Positions 17,833-26,188 of a stretch of DNA of 64,000 bases are shown one piece after another. The notes beneath the pieces are model-generated. The model saw only the letters and a program-made list of their open reading frames with translations. It did not search any database and was not told the origin of the DNA. The stretch spans positions 111,552 through 175,551 of the forward strand of contig NZ_JAPNLH010000008.1 of the NCBI RefSeq assembly GCF_026627425.1, in the 5' to 3' direction. Each line of letters starts with the position of its first letter. Position 1 is the first letter of the stretch. The DNA is from Arthrobacter endolithicus (GTDB taxonomy: Bacteria; Actinomycetota; Actinomycetes; Actinomycetales; Micrococcaceae). A program made the position numbers and the translations under genes.

Positions 17833-19359
17833 TTACCCGGCGCTTTCCCGGTACAAGTTCCCCGCAATCACCGTCCACGCCGCATCTGGCAGAGACGAAG
17901 CCGGAGGTACCAGCCACACCGATTGAACCGGCTCCGCAGCAATCATCTGCAGCCCTTTGACCGCAAACGACGCCACATCGGTGCATGCCGGGCCCGACAC
18001 TACGCCCTCCGATGCAACCCCGAACAGGCAAAGCCTGTCTTTTTCGTCCATAGCCGCAAAATAGCTGGACTGTCCGAATTTGCCGAGCAAGCGGGTCGTA
18101 GCGGTGGCTATTCCAGCATGTTCCAGATTCCGTTGAACTGCGGCTGGAACGATGTCCGACGAGGACTGCGGCCGAGCGAGACCAGGGACCAGAGCGGCGG
18201 CTGTCGCTGGCGACGGGGTCGGGCTTGGTGATGGCGACGGCGACGGGGTCGGGCTTGGTGATGGCGTCGGGCTTGGCGATGGCGTCGGGCTTGGCGACGG
18301 CGACGGCGACGGGGTCGGCGTCGGCGTCGGCGTTGGGCTCGGTGACGGCGACGGGGTCGGCGTCGGCGTCGGCGTTGGGCTCGGTGACGGCGACGGGGTC
18401 GGCGTTGGGCTCGGTGACGGCGACGGGGTCGGCGTTGGGCTTGGTGACGGCGTCGGCTGCTTCGTCGGTTTGGGGCTTGGCTGTGTTGTCGGTTTCGGCG
18501 CAGGGGTTGGCGTTGGGGGCGCGGTTGGCTGGGTTGTCGGTTTCGGCGACGGTGTCGGCTGTGCCGCCGGCTTCGGGCGGACGGCTGTCAGCGACGGTGC
18601 GGGCGGCACGGACGGGACCGATGTAAGGGGCGCAACCGATGCAGGAACCGCGGCCATCACCGGTAGTCGGGCCGGCAAGGTCATTGGAAGTTGCGGCGCT
18701 GCGGTGAATTCCCCCGGTGCGGTAGCCGGCCAACCGCCCGCTAGTGTGAAGTACCGTGACGTTCCCGTCGCCGATGTTGGCAGCAGCACCGTCCCTACGT
18801 CAGGGTTCAGGGCACTGATCATCATCCCGTCACCGAGGTAGATCCCGACGTGGGACCAGTGGTCCGGACCGTCCTGGTTCTGCACCACCAAGTCTCCGGG
18901 CTGCGGGGCCGAGGTCGGCACCATTGCCCTCCATTGCTCGGTCCGCGGCAGCTCCAGACCCGCCTGCCGGTATGCCCACTGGACAAAACCCGAGCAATCC
19001 CAGCCAAGAAAAAAGCTCGTTCCGCCCCACACATATGGGTGTCCCAGCCCGGTGTGCGCGGCCCTGATGATGGTGAGCTGTCCCGCAGCGGAAAGCGGCG
19101 AAGCCCCGCCCGGCGGCAGAGACGCCCCTGCTGCCGATGCCGTCTGTGCCGACAGCACCGGGCTGTTTACGAAAACCAGCCGGATCCCTGAGGGTGACAC
19201 AACAGATTGCGAGAGCGCGCCCACCACCGCTTCCTGCGGCGTTGCCGTTTCGTCGCCGATTCCTACAGTTCCGGTTGCCAGCAGGGCCACGGTTGCCAGC
19301 ACTGCAGAGCTGGTCAGGGCAATTTTGCGGCTATTTCTCAGGCTCGGGGAGCGGGACAC
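17833..19359 (-). CDS. Secreted NlpC/P60 peptidoglycan hydrolase with Pro/Thr/Ser repeat region
   Basis: A 508-residue exported protein. The basic N-terminus and the hydrophobic stretch [18 protein letters not shown] act as signal peptide or anchor. An NlpC/P60 domain (about 92-205) holds the catalytic Cys122 in [11 protein letters not shown] and His170 in [13 protein letters not shown] long Pro-Thr-Pro-Ser repeat follows (about 270-385), then a C-terminal domain of about 120 residues ([20 protein letters not shown] to the end). That last domain has two conserved-looking cysteines (DRLCLFG, GPACTDV) and no family I can name. The enzyme should cut stem peptides in the wall. The repeat probably spans the wall and spaces the two domains. 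It is oriented towards the ABC-F gene. Confidence 0.9.
   Translation of the reverse strand: MSRSPSLRNSRKIALTSSAVLATVALLATGTVGIGDETATPQEAVVGALSQSVVSPSGIRLVFVNSPVLSAQTASAAGASLPPGGASPLSAAGQLTIIRAAHTGLGHPYVWGGTSFFLGWDCSGFVQWAYRQAGLELPRTEQWRAMVPTSAPQPGDLVVQNQDGPDHWSHVGIYLGDGMMISALNPDVGTVLLPTSATGTSRYFTLAGGWPATAPGEFTAAPQLPMTLPARLPVMAAVPASVAPLTSVPSVPPAPSLTAVRPKPAAQPTPSPKPTTQPTAPPTPTPAPKPTTQPSPKPTKQPTPSPSPTPTPSPSPSPTPTPSPSPSPTPTPTPTPSPSPSPTPTPTPTPSPSPSPSPTPSPSPTPSPSPTPSPSPSPSPTPSPATAAALVPGLARPQSSSDIVPAAVQRNLEHAGIATATTRLLGKFGQSSYFAAMDEKDRLCLFGVASEGVVSGPACTDVASFAVKGLQMIAAEPVQSVWLVPPASSLPDAAWTVIAGNLYRESAG
18209..18462 (-). repeat. Tandem repeat region coding for Pro-Thr/Ser repeats
   Basis: Within the NlpC/P60 gene, units built of GGCGACGGGGTCGG, GGCTTGGTGAT and GGCGTC alternate in nested arrays. 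Larger near-identical blocks recur, for instance around 18328-18356, 18380-18404 and 18410-18434. The coding-strand product is (TPSPSP)n and (TPTPTP)n. Such tracts are prone to slip, so length may vary between strains. Confidence 0.85.
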
Positions 19360-19461
19360 AAAACCTACCTCCTGCGGCTGAGCGACGGTACTACCGAGAG
19401 TACGCCGAATGAAGCTGCTGGCAATAGGTAGTAATTAAGTAGTGCGCTACCTCATCGACTG

Positions 19462-19532
19462 CCGCCGCTGAGTGGGTACGTCTGCCCCCTAAACACGCCG
19501 TCTATGGGGCAGACGTACCCACTCAGCGGCGG
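19462..19532. repeat. 27-bp perfect inverted repeat
   Basis: Positions 19462-19488 and 19506-19532 are perfect reverse complements over 27 bases, with a 17-base spacer. The arm begins CCGCCGCTGAGTGGGTACGT. It lies between the start of the NlpC/P60 gene and the end of the gene at 19543. It would fold into a very stable hairpin in RNA from either strand but has no T tract on either side. It could end transcription, or it could be one copy of a dispersed palindromic element. Confidence 0.85.
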
Positions 19533-19542
19533 GAGCGGGGAA

Positions 19543-19944
19543 TCAGAAGCCCGTTGTGCTCACGGGGCAGCCTGACTGCAGCCGTTCACCGTCAACGTGG
19601 CTATACGCCGTGACCAGGCGGCCCCTGCCGAGCCCGCCAATAGAGGACGCCGGGAAATCCGCCGTGACGACCGTACCGTTTACGGAAACGCCGGATCTGT
19701 CATGGTGCTCCTGATCAACCTGCTCATGGTTGAACGTGGAAAAATCCATCAGTTCCCCGTTGACGTACTCGATGGAGAGCCTGCGTTGGTGCGAATGATC
19801 CTCACTCGCCGCCACGATCCCCAACAGATAGCTGCCGTGGGTCGGCATGGGTTTGCTGAGCTCGAATCGGACGCATAGCCGCGCCCCCTCCTCTAATGCG
19901 GAAACGCGGATCAACTGCGGAACGCTGGAATGCGGAGTGCTCAT
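19543..19944 (-). CDS. Hypothetical protein
   Basis: A 133-residue protein I do not recognise. It begins MSTPHSSVPQLIRVSALEEG. The middle has beta-strand-like alternation (RLCVRFELSKPMPTHGSYLL, RLSIEYVNGELMDFSTFN) and it ends in RLVTAYSHVDGERLQSGCPV plus a few residues. There is no signal peptide, membrane helix or metal motif. The start at ATG 19944 follows GGAGGGGC at a good distance; an in-frame start at 20010 lacks one. Codon use looks native. It lies downstream of a two-component system on the same strand. The 27-bp inverted repeat follows it and may end its transcript. Confidence 0.6.
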   Translation of the reverse strand: MSTPHSSVPQLIRVSALEEGARLCVRFELSKPMPTHGSYLLGIVAASEDHSHQRRLSIEYVNGELMDFSTFNHEQVDQEHHDRSGVSVNGTVVTADFPASSIGGLGRGRLVTAYSHVDGERLQSGCPVSTTGF

Positions 19945-20034
19945 GGCCGAAGCCCCTCCCGTGATGGACCAATAGCTGGGAGCGTAGCACCGCCACGACG
20001 CCGCAGCCACTCAACACCGGCAGGAGCGGCAGCA

Positions 20035-20688
20035 TCAGCGGCCGGACGTGCGGATGATCCGTCGTTGTGAGGCCACGGAAATCGCCGCGGTGCGGTTGTC
20101 GACTCCCAGCTTCTCGTAAATATGCACCAGATGTGTTTTAACCGTCGCTTCGGAGATGAAAAGTGCCTTGGCGATTCCGCGGTTAGTCATTCCGGTCGCG
20201 AGCAGCTCCACCAGCTGCACTTCCCTGGCCGACAGCACCGGCTCGGGGTTCCGGATCCGGCCCATCAGCCGGGCGGCAACCTCCGGTGCCAATGCGGTTT
20301 GCCCGGCCGCAGCGGAGAGCACGGCCTGCCTGATCTGTTCGGGCGGTGCGTCTTTGAGCATGTATCCACTGGCGCCTGCTTCCACCGCCGCCAGAATGTC
20401 TGCGTCGGTATCATAGGTGGTCAGAATCAGCACCGGCGGAGGTGACGGAAGGGCTTTGATCTTCGCCGTCGCGGTGACGCCATCCATCCCCGCGCCCATC
20501 TGCAGATCCATCAGCACCACATCCACCCGCTCACCCAGCGCCGTCAGGCGCGCGAGCTCCCGCAAGGCGGCGCCGCCGTCGGATGCTTCCGCAGCGACGC
20601 AGATGCCCTCGAATTCGGTCAGCATGGCCCGCAGTCCCGCACGCACCACCGGGTGGTCATCGACCAGCAGCAGTTGGATGTCAGTCAT
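20035..20688 (-). CDS. NarL/LuxR-family response regulator
   Basis: A 217-residue regulator. Receiver: IQLLLVDDHPVVRAGLRAML, phospho-acceptor in VVLMDLQMG (Asp61), lysine in YMLKDAPP (Lys112). The LuxR-type helix-turn-helix at the C-terminus reads LSAREVQLVELLATGMTNRG and ATVKTHLVHIYEKLGVDNR. Its start codon overlaps the kinase stop (ATGA), so the two are translated as a pair. The pair is divergent from an FtsX-type permease and ATPase (22163-24103), which are the likely targets. A candidate operator lies in the gap at 22016-22035. Confidence 0.94.
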   Translation of the reverse strand: MTDIQLLLVDDHPVVRAGLRAMLTEFEGICVAAEASDGGAALRELARLTALGERVDVVLMDLQMGAGMDGVTATAKIKALPSPPPVLILTTYDTDADILAAVEAGASGYMLKDAPPEQIRQAVLSAAAGQTALAPEVAARLMGRIRNPEPVLSAREVQLVELLATGMTNRGIAKALFISEATVKTHLVHIYEKLGVDNRTAAISVASQRRIIRTSGR

Positions 20689-21971
20689 TCCTTCGCCCCC
20701 AACGGCAGACGGACGGCCACAACGGTGCCTTCCCCCGGTGCGGACTCCAACATCAGCGTGCCCCGTTGCGCGCCCACGCGTTCGCGCAGGTAGCGCAGCC
20801 CGTATCCGCTGCCGTCCGCACGAGCAGCCGACGGCACGGCCCGCGGATCGAAGCCGATGCCGTCGTCGAAGACGTCCATGGTCACTTCGTTTCCGAGAAA
20901 ACAGAGGGTGACGACGGCGTTCGCCGCCTTCGCATGCAGCCAGACGTTAGCGAGGCTTGACTGGGCGGCCCGCAGCAGGGTGACCTGGTAGGGCTGCGGC
21001 AGCTCCACGGGCACTCCATCGAGTTCAAACCTGCAGCGCAGGCCAACCCCCCGGGCTGCCGCCTCGGTCTCGGTTTTCCCGCACAATCGCCGCAGACTGT
21101 CCACTAGCGACGATTCCTGCAGCTGCGGGGAGGACAGCCCGCGGACAAAGTTGCGGGCCTCCGCCAAGGACTCCGACGCCGTCTGCTGCACCGTCGCAAG
21201 CCGGTTCCTGGCCGTCAAGGGATCCCCGGAAACCAGCGAGCTGTCCGCCGCGCGGGAGAGCAGCACGATGCTGGAAAGTCCCTGCGCCAGGGTGTCATGG
21301 ATTTCCCGCGCCAGCCGTTCGCGCTCAGCCAGCACCCCCGCGTCGTGCTGGCTGATGGCAAGTTCAGCCCGCGTGCGGCGCAGCTCTTCGGCGGCCCGGC
21401 GCTGCAGCTCGCCTTCCCGGTACAGCCCCTGGTACGCCATCGCCGTCACCACCGCGAACATTGCACCCAAAACCGGCCCCACCACAGCGGCAACGGGCGG
21501 GGCGGCCAGCCCGCTGGCCGCCCACTGGGATCCGATGACGGCCGCCGTCATCAAAGCGATTGTCACGAGGGCAAGCCAGCGCGGAAGCACATGCAGGTGC
21601 AGGAAAAACAGTGGAAAAGCGAGCCAGGAAAACTCCGCGTTGCCCACCAAAAGCACACCCCAGAGCGCGGTGACGGCCGCCAGCCATGGAACGGCATAGC
21701 GGCGCGGATCAAAACTGGCCGGCCCGGCGGCGTGCCGTTTTTCCAGCACCGTTCCGGCCAGATACACCGCAGCCAGCACGACTGCTACGGCCAGCAGGAA
21801 CAGCCGTGTACCGTCGTCGCGCTCCGTTATAAGTTCCCGCCCGACGGCGACCGTCAGCAACAGTGCGAAACCCACGTGCAGGGCGACGCGAAGGAACCGC
21901 AGGATCAGAACGCTGGAAGGAACCTCTTTGCCGTTTCCATCCACGGCGGCAGGACGTTCCGGAGCAGACAT
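20685..21971 (-). CDS. Sensor histidine kinase (HisKA_3 type)
   Basis: A 428-residue kinase. The N-terminal half has about six membrane helices (VALHVGFALLLTVAVG onward) and no large extracellular loop, so the signal is probably sensed within the membrane. A coiled segment (ELQRRAAEELRRTRAELAIS) leads to RERLAREIHDTLAQGLSSIV, with the phospho-His in EIHD. The ATP-binding part shows RAAQSSLANVWLHAKA, DVFDDGIGFDP and GYGLRYLRERVGA. The architecture resembles the BceS/LiaS-like intramembrane sensors and the DesK group. It is coupled to the regulator at 20035. Confidence 0.94.
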   Translation of the reverse strand: MSAPERPAAVDGNGKEVPSSVLILRFLRVALHVGFALLLTVAVGRELITERDDGTRLFLLAVAVVLAAVYLAGTVLEKRHAAGPASFDPRRYAVPWLAAVTALWGVLLVGNAEFSWLAFPLFFLHLHVLPRWLALVTIALMTAAVIGSQWAASGLAAPPVAAVVGPVLGAMFAVVTAMAYQGLYREGELQRRAAEELRRTRAELAISQHDAGVLAERERLAREIHDTLAQGLSSIVLLSRAADSSLVSGDPLTARNRLATVQQTASESLAEARNFVRGLSSPQLQESSLVDSLRRLCGKTETEAAARGVGLRCRFELDGVPVELPQPYQVTLLRAAQSSLANVWLHAKAANAVVTLCFLGNEVTMDVFDDGIGFDPRAVPSAARADGSGYGLRYLRERVGAQRGTLMLESAPGEGTVVAVRLPLGAKE

Positions 21972-22015
21972 GGCTCAAGCTTAAGCGCTGCCCGCCGCGG
22001 ACGGATCATCCGAAT

Positions 22016-22035
22016 GGTTGATGGTCGGATCAACC
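22016..22035. promoter_or_regulatory. Candidate operator between kinase and exporter genes
   Basis: GGTTGAT (22016-22022) and ATCAACC (22029-22035) form a perfect 7-bp inverted repeat with a 6-base spacer. A further GATCAACCGG half-site follows at about 22050. The site lies in the 191-base gap between the divergent kinase and FtsX-like permease genes, a natural place for the response regulator to bind. Assigning it to that regulator is inference. Confidence 0.4.
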
Positions 22036-22162
22036 CAGCAGCCGGCCGGGATCAACCGGCTTCCCGATGTTGGGCGCAGCCATCGGCGGGAGAGTTGATA
22101 CATAAGGATCTTCCGCCACCGCAACTGCTCATTTTGAGAACAAATGGAAAGAAGAATTGATC

Positions 22163-23263
22163 GTGTTCCTCGCTCTCCGAGATATCCGCTTCGCCAAGGG
22201 CCGCTTTGCCCTGATGGGCGGCGTCGTCGCCCTCATCACCTTGCTGCTGGTCATGCTCTCCGGCCTCACCGCCGGGCTGGGCAACCAGTCCACCTCCGCT
22301 ATTGAGCAGCTGGGCGGGGCAACTGAAGTCAGCAGCATCGTCTTCGGCGCGCCGGCCGGCAACGAGCCTAAGGCTTCCTACACCGAAAGCCAGGTAACGG
22401 CGCGACAGGTTGAATCCTGGAAAACCCAGCCCGGCGTAGCCTCGGCCGAACCGTTGGGAATCAGTCAGACCCGCTTCCAGGCTGCAGGTGAGAACAAGGG
22501 CACCACCAATGTTGCCGTCTTCGGTGTCGAGGCCGCCGGCCACCTCTCGCCCGCCCCTGTCACGGCCGATACGGTGGTGATTGGGAAGACCGTAGCAAAG
22601 GATCTCTCGCTTGTCGTCGGGGAGAAGGCAAGCGTCGGCGGCACCGAGCTGACCATCAGTTCCATCGTCGATGACCAGTGGTATTCCCACACCGGTGTCG
22701 TCTGGACGACTCAGCCTACCTGGGCCAGGCTCGCCCATCTGCCGGACAGCTCGCAGCTGGGAACCGTCGCCGCGGTGACCTACAGCAGTGGCGCAAGCGT
22801 GGATGAAGCGGCGGCCAACAAGGCGGCCAACACCGTCAGTACCACCCGGACCGGGTCCTATCAGGCCCTGGGCGCCTTCAAGAGCGAGAACGGTTCACTC
22901 ATGCTCATGCAGGCCTTCCTCTACGGCATTTCCGCGCTGGTGATTGTGGCTTTCCTCACCGTTTGGACAGTGCAGCGCACCCGCGACATTGCAGTACTCA
23001 AGGCGATGGGCGGCTCAGGCAGCTACGTCCTGCGCGATGCCATGACGCAGGCGGCCATCGTCCTGCTAGCCGGTGCCGGGATCGGCGGTGCCATAGGCGT
23101 CGTCGGAGGCTTCTTCGCAGCAACTGCCGCACCCTTCCTCGTGACGGCGGCCACCACCGTGCTGCCGATCGCCGGTGTGGTGCTCCTCGGACTCGCCGGT
23201 GCCGCACTCGCGGTCCGCCGGGTGACCAAGGTGGACGCGCTGATTGCCCTCGGCGGTAACTAA
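22163..23263 (+). CDS. ABC transporter permease, FtsX/MacB type
   Basis: A 366-residue permease. One helix near the N-terminus (FALMGGVVALITLLLVMLSG) is followed by a large extracellular domain of about 200 residues. Three C-terminal helices follow (LYGISALVIVAFLTVWTVQR, then two Gly/Ala/Val-rich ones) and the protein ends in RRVTKVDALIALGGN. This is the FtsX-fold mechanotransmission permease seen in MacB and DevC-like systems. GTG 22163 is chosen because GGAAAG sits at the right distance; a TTG two codons earlier is too close to that site. It pairs with the ATPase at 23348, and the divergent two-component system probably regulates it. Substrate unknown. Confidence 0.9.
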   Translation: MFLALRDIRFAKGRFALMGGVVALITLLLVMLSGLTAGLGNQSTSAIEQLGGATEVSSIVFGAPAGNEPKASYTESQVTARQVESWKTQPGVASAEPLGISQTRFQAAGENKGTTNVAVFGVEAAGHLSPAPVTADTVVIGKTVAKDLSLVVGEKASVGGTELTISSIVDDQWYSHTGVVWTTQPTWARLAHLPDSSQLGTVAAVTYSSGASVDEAAANKAANTVSTTRTGSYQALGAFKSENGSLMLMQAFLYGISALVIVAFLTVWTVQRTRDIAVLKAMGGSGSYVLRDAMTQAAIVLLAGAGIGGAIGVVGGFFAATAAPFLVTAATTVLPIAGVVLLGLAGAALAVRRVTKVDALIALGGN

Positions 23264-23347
23264 CCGCAAGTTCAGGCGCCCGCGATCGGGCTCCGCAACT
23301 AAAGAAACCCCCAGTATGCGCACCCCAGTTTCAGAAAGGCCTTCCCC

Positions 23348-24103
23348 ATGACATCCACCACTCGCAGCCCGCTTTCCCCGGCAGCGGAGCAGACCCCTGC
23401 ACCGACACGCAGCAGCACGCCGCTGAGCCTTGACCACGTCACACTCGAATATCCGGACGGCGAGGGGACCATCAAGGCCATGGATGACGTCAGCCTGCGG
23501 GTCAGTGCCGGCCAGATGGTAGCGCTCGTCGGACCGTCCGGTTCGGGCAAATCCAGCCTGCTCGCCGTGGCCGCAACACTGGTCCGCCCCACCAGCGGCA
23601 CTGTGATCATCGACGGCCAGAATGCCACCGGGCTCAAGGACAGGGAACTGACCACCCTTCGCCGGGACAAGGTGGGCATTATCTTTCAGCAGCCGAACCT
23701 GCTGGCGTCACTGACGGCACTGGAACAGCTCGTCATCAGCGACCACCTGCGGGGGAAATCGCTCAAAACGGCACGATCGAAGGCCGCCGAACTCCTTGAC
23801 GTCGTCGGCCTCGCGTCCTCAGCCAATAAGCGTCCGCACCAGCTTTCCGGTGGGCAACGCCAGCGCGTCAACATTGCCCGGGCGCTGATGGGCGATCCTA
23901 CCGTGCTGCTGGTGGATGAGCCGACGGCGGCCCTGGACCACGAGCGCAGCACAGCCATTGTCCGGCTGCTGCGCCGGGTCACGGATGAATTCCAGGTCGC
24001 CACGGTGATGGTCACACACGATACCGAATTTGTTCCGCTGACCGACGCGGTCGCCACCATGCGGGATGGAAGGCTCTCCGCCCCCGTCCCGACTCACTCC
24101 TGA
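23348..24103 (+). CDS. ABC transporter ATP-binding protein, MacB/LolD type
   Basis: A 251-residue ATPase of the LolD/MacB/FtsE class. It has a Ser/Thr/Pro-rich 25-residue leader, then LSLDHVTLEYPDGEGTIKAM. Walker A is GPSGSGKSS, the Q-loop IIFQQPNLLASLTALEQ, signature LSGGQRQR, Walker B VLLVDEPTAALD and switch VTHDTEF. ATG 23348 follows AAAGG at 7 bases. It lies 84 bases after the FtsX-type permease and completes a two-component exporter. In this class ATP hydrolysis drives movement of the extracellular domain rather than passage through a channel. Confidence 0.94.
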   Translation: MTSTTRSPLSPAAEQTPAPTRSSTPLSLDHVTLEYPDGEGTIKAMDDVSLRVSAGQMVALVGPSGSGKSSLLAVAATLVRPTSGTVIIDGQNATGLKDRELTTLRRDKVGIIFQQPNLLASLTALEQLVISDHLRGKSLKTARSKAAELLDVVGLASSANKRPHQLSGGQRQRVNIARALMGDPTVLLVDEPTAALDHERSTAIVRLLRRVTDEFQVATVMVTHDTEFVPLTDAVATMRDGRLSAPVPTHS

Positions 24104-24229
24104 TTCCCCGGCGTGCCCGCCGCTGTGACGATTTTCCAGCGTGCGATACTGGGATCCGAGCAACGGAAGCGAGGCAGCGGTGCCGCCCCTCCACCACACG
24201 GTGGGCCGCGGGTGTGACCGGTCAGGATC

Positions 24230-24976
24230 ATGAAAAAAAGACCCGTAGTGGTACGTCTGGTGGGTGCCGCGCTGACGCTGCTGCTCCTGTGGCAGGGTCT
24301 GGCGACCGTCAGCTATTTGAGCGGTTCCACCCAGCTGGCCAACATCGCCGGCAAGGGAACCATCAACGCCTACATGACTCCACTGTTCAAACAGTACTGG
24401 TCGGTTTTCGCCCCCGATCCGATCCAGGATGATACGGAACTACTGATCCGCGCCAAGGTCAATGGCAGCGACACCGACTGGTTCAATATCTCCCGGGCCG
24501 ATGTACAGCGGTCCATCCTGCACCACCCGGTGCCCTCCCGGCTTTATCTGACCAACTTTGCGCTCACCTCGCATTACCAGGTCTCGGCGGGACTGTTGCC
24601 GCAGAATCTGCAGAGCGTTCCCAAGACGTCCTTCATCGGGGCTGATTGGCTCGCCCAGCTCAAGAAAGCTCTGCCGGGAGGCGGATCGGCCAAGGACGAT
24701 GCCGCCATCAATCAGTTCATCAAGGATGAAACGGCCATGACTTCCATGGTCAGCTCGGTGGCCATGGCCCGCTGGGGCGAGGCCGTCACGGCCGTTCAGA
24801 TCAAAATCCGCACCATCCCCGTCAAGCCCTACGCGGAACGCAACAACGCCGACTATCAGGTCAAGCCGGTGGAGTTCGACGCCGGTTGGCGCGGGGCAGT
24901 GCGGGTACCAGAGATAGATTTGGCCGCCATTAAGGCCATGTACGGCACGGAGGCGGCAGCTCATGAAGGCAACTAA
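24230..24976 (+). CDS. DUF5819 family protein, SdpA-like partner of HTTM
   Basis: A 248-residue protein with an N-terminal signal-anchor (VVRLVGAALTLLLLWQGLAT) and an extracellular domain. The domain carries YMTPLFKQYWSVFAPDP and DDTELLIRAKVNG near its start, and WGEAVTAVQIKIRTIPVKPY late. The FAPDP element and the linkage to an HTTM gene are typical of DUF5819 proteins. The pair resembles SdpA and SdpB of Bacillus, which are needed to make an active SdpC toxin; that analogy is inference from architecture. The start ATG 24230 has only a weak AGGA ahead of it. The gene overlaps the HTTM gene by 14 bases. Confidence 0.75.
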   Translation: MKKRPVVVRLVGAALTLLLLWQGLATVSYLSGSTQLANIAGKGTINAYMTPLFKQYWSVFAPDPIQDDTELLIRAKVNGSDTDWFNISRADVQRSILHHPVPSRLYLTNFALTSHYQVSAGLLPQNLQSVPKTSFIGADWLAQLKKALPGGGSAKDDAAINQFIKDETAMTSMVSSVAMARWGEAVTAVQIKIRTIPVKPYAERNNADYQVKPVEFDAGWRGAVRVPEIDLAAIKAMYGTEAAAHEGN

Positions 24977-26168
24977 CACCTCGCAGACCCCCGCCATACC
25001 CACCGCCGGCGAGGCCGCGGGCGCAACCGACGAGGGACCCCGGCTCAATATTTTCGGCAGGCTGGAATCGTGGCTACTGGACCGCAAGCGCGCCAAGTTC
25101 GGTACTTCCATCCTGCGCATTCTGCTCGGTGCTTCCGTGCTGGCCATCGTCATCACCAATTTCATGGACCGCAAATACATTTGGGGTACCGCCTCCGGCT
25201 GGGCGCAGCCCTACCGGGAAGAGAGCATCTGGAATTTCTGGCTGTTTAAGTACTTCAGCGCCGGCGATCCTGACCCGCTCCTGGTGGCGAAGCTGGTGCT
25301 CCTGGCAGTCTTCGGCCTGCTCATGGTCCTGGGCTGGCGGACACGGATCGTCACTATGGTGACGTTGCTGATGTTTATCTCCTTGGCGGCATTGGGCCCC
25401 ACATCTTCTGACTCGGCAGACAACGCTTTACGCATCATGCTGATTTACAGCTTCTTCACGGACGGGTCGCAGCGCTGGTCCTTGGACGCTCGACGCCGGC
25501 GGATCCGCAACGAAAGGATCTCCGCCGAGGGGCGCCCGGGAAGCAGGGTAACCGCGGTTGCACCAGCCTGGTTCGGCATCATCGTGCACAATTTGGCCGT
25601 CGTCGCCATCGGCGGCCAAGTGATCATCATCTATCTGGTGGCGGGACTGGCCAAAGCGCGGGGCACACTCTGGCGTGACGGCACTGCGGTCTACTATCCG
25701 ATGCACGCGGAAAACTTTAGTCCCTGGCCGCAGCTGAACCATCTGCTGGTGGCCAATGATCTGATGGTGCACCTGATTTCCTGGGGATCGGTCGCTATTC
25801 AGGTGCTGTTCCCGCTGCTGCTGCTGAACCGCTGGACCCGACGCTTCGCCGTTCTCGGGCTTATTGCCATGCATGCCGGTATCGGCATATTTCTGGGGTT
25901 GAGTGTTTTTTCACTGTCTATGGTGGCCGCGGATGTCATCTTTGTACGCGACTCGACGGTCGAGTCCATTGGCCGCTGGTTCCACGGCCGACGGGGCGGT
26001 CGCCGCCGTCAGCCCGAATCCCACGATGGCAGTCCCGGCGACGCTGAGCGCTACGACGAGGGTGCGCGGCATGGGGAGGCTGCGGGCCACGGCGAGGGCA
26101 GCCGCGACCTCGCTCCCGACCGCGACGGTGCGGGCGTCACACATGAGGATCCAGCGGCACCTGCCTAG
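24963..26168 (+). CDS. HTTM domain membrane protein (SdpB-like)
   Basis: A 401-residue protein. A soluble leader of about 40 residues precedes LESWLLDRKRAKFGTSILRI. Several membrane helices follow (LLGASVLAIVITNF, LVLLAVFGLLMVLGW, MVTLLMFISLAALG, then a later group), typical of the HTTM/VKG-carboxylase-like fold. The segment LRIMLIYSFFTDGSQRWSLD is characteristic. The last 60 residues are hydrophilic and rich in His, Glu, Asp and Gly, possibly metal-binding. ATG 24963 is preceded by GGAGG and lies inside the end of the DUF5819 gene, so the two are translationally coupled. No toxin-precursor gene follows; the next gene is convergent. Confidence 0.82.
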   Translation: MKATNTSQTPAIPTAGEAAGATDEGPRLNIFGRLESWLLDRKRAKFGTSILRILLGASVLAIVITNFMDRKYIWGTASGWAQPYREESIWNFWLFKYFSAGDPDPLLVAKLVLLAVFGLLMVLGWRTRIVTMVTLLMFISLAALGPTSSDSADNALRIMLIYSFFTDGSQRWSLDARRRRIRNERISAEGRPGSRVTAVAPAWFGIIVHNLAVVAIGGQVIIIYLVAGLAKARGTLWRDGTAVYYPMHAENFSPWPQLNHLLVANDLMVHLISWGSVAIQVLFPLLLLNRWTRRFAVLGLIAMHAGIGIFLGLSVFSLSMVAADVIFVRDSTVESIGRWFHGRRGGRRRQPESHDGSPGDAERYDEGARHGEAAGHGEGSRDLAPDRDGAGVTHEDPAAPA

Positions 26169-26188
26169 CCGCTGAGACGAGCAAAACC

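Noticed and set aside
18209..18462. CRISPR-like array
   Set aside because: Repeats are contiguous coding units without unique spacers; no cas genes and no other array are seen in the window.
16085..18733. 882-codon version of the ABC-F protein with a long N-terminal extension
   Set aside because: The extension lies inside the NlpC/P60 gene on the same strand in another frame and is repetitive; family sequence starts at 17767.
18152..18841. Plus-strand frame coding for Gly-Asp-Gly-Val-Gly-Leu repeats, resembling RTX repeats
   Set aside because: It is the exact antisense of the Pro-Thr/Ser repeat in the NlpC/P60 gene; the regular DNA repeat keeps all frames open.
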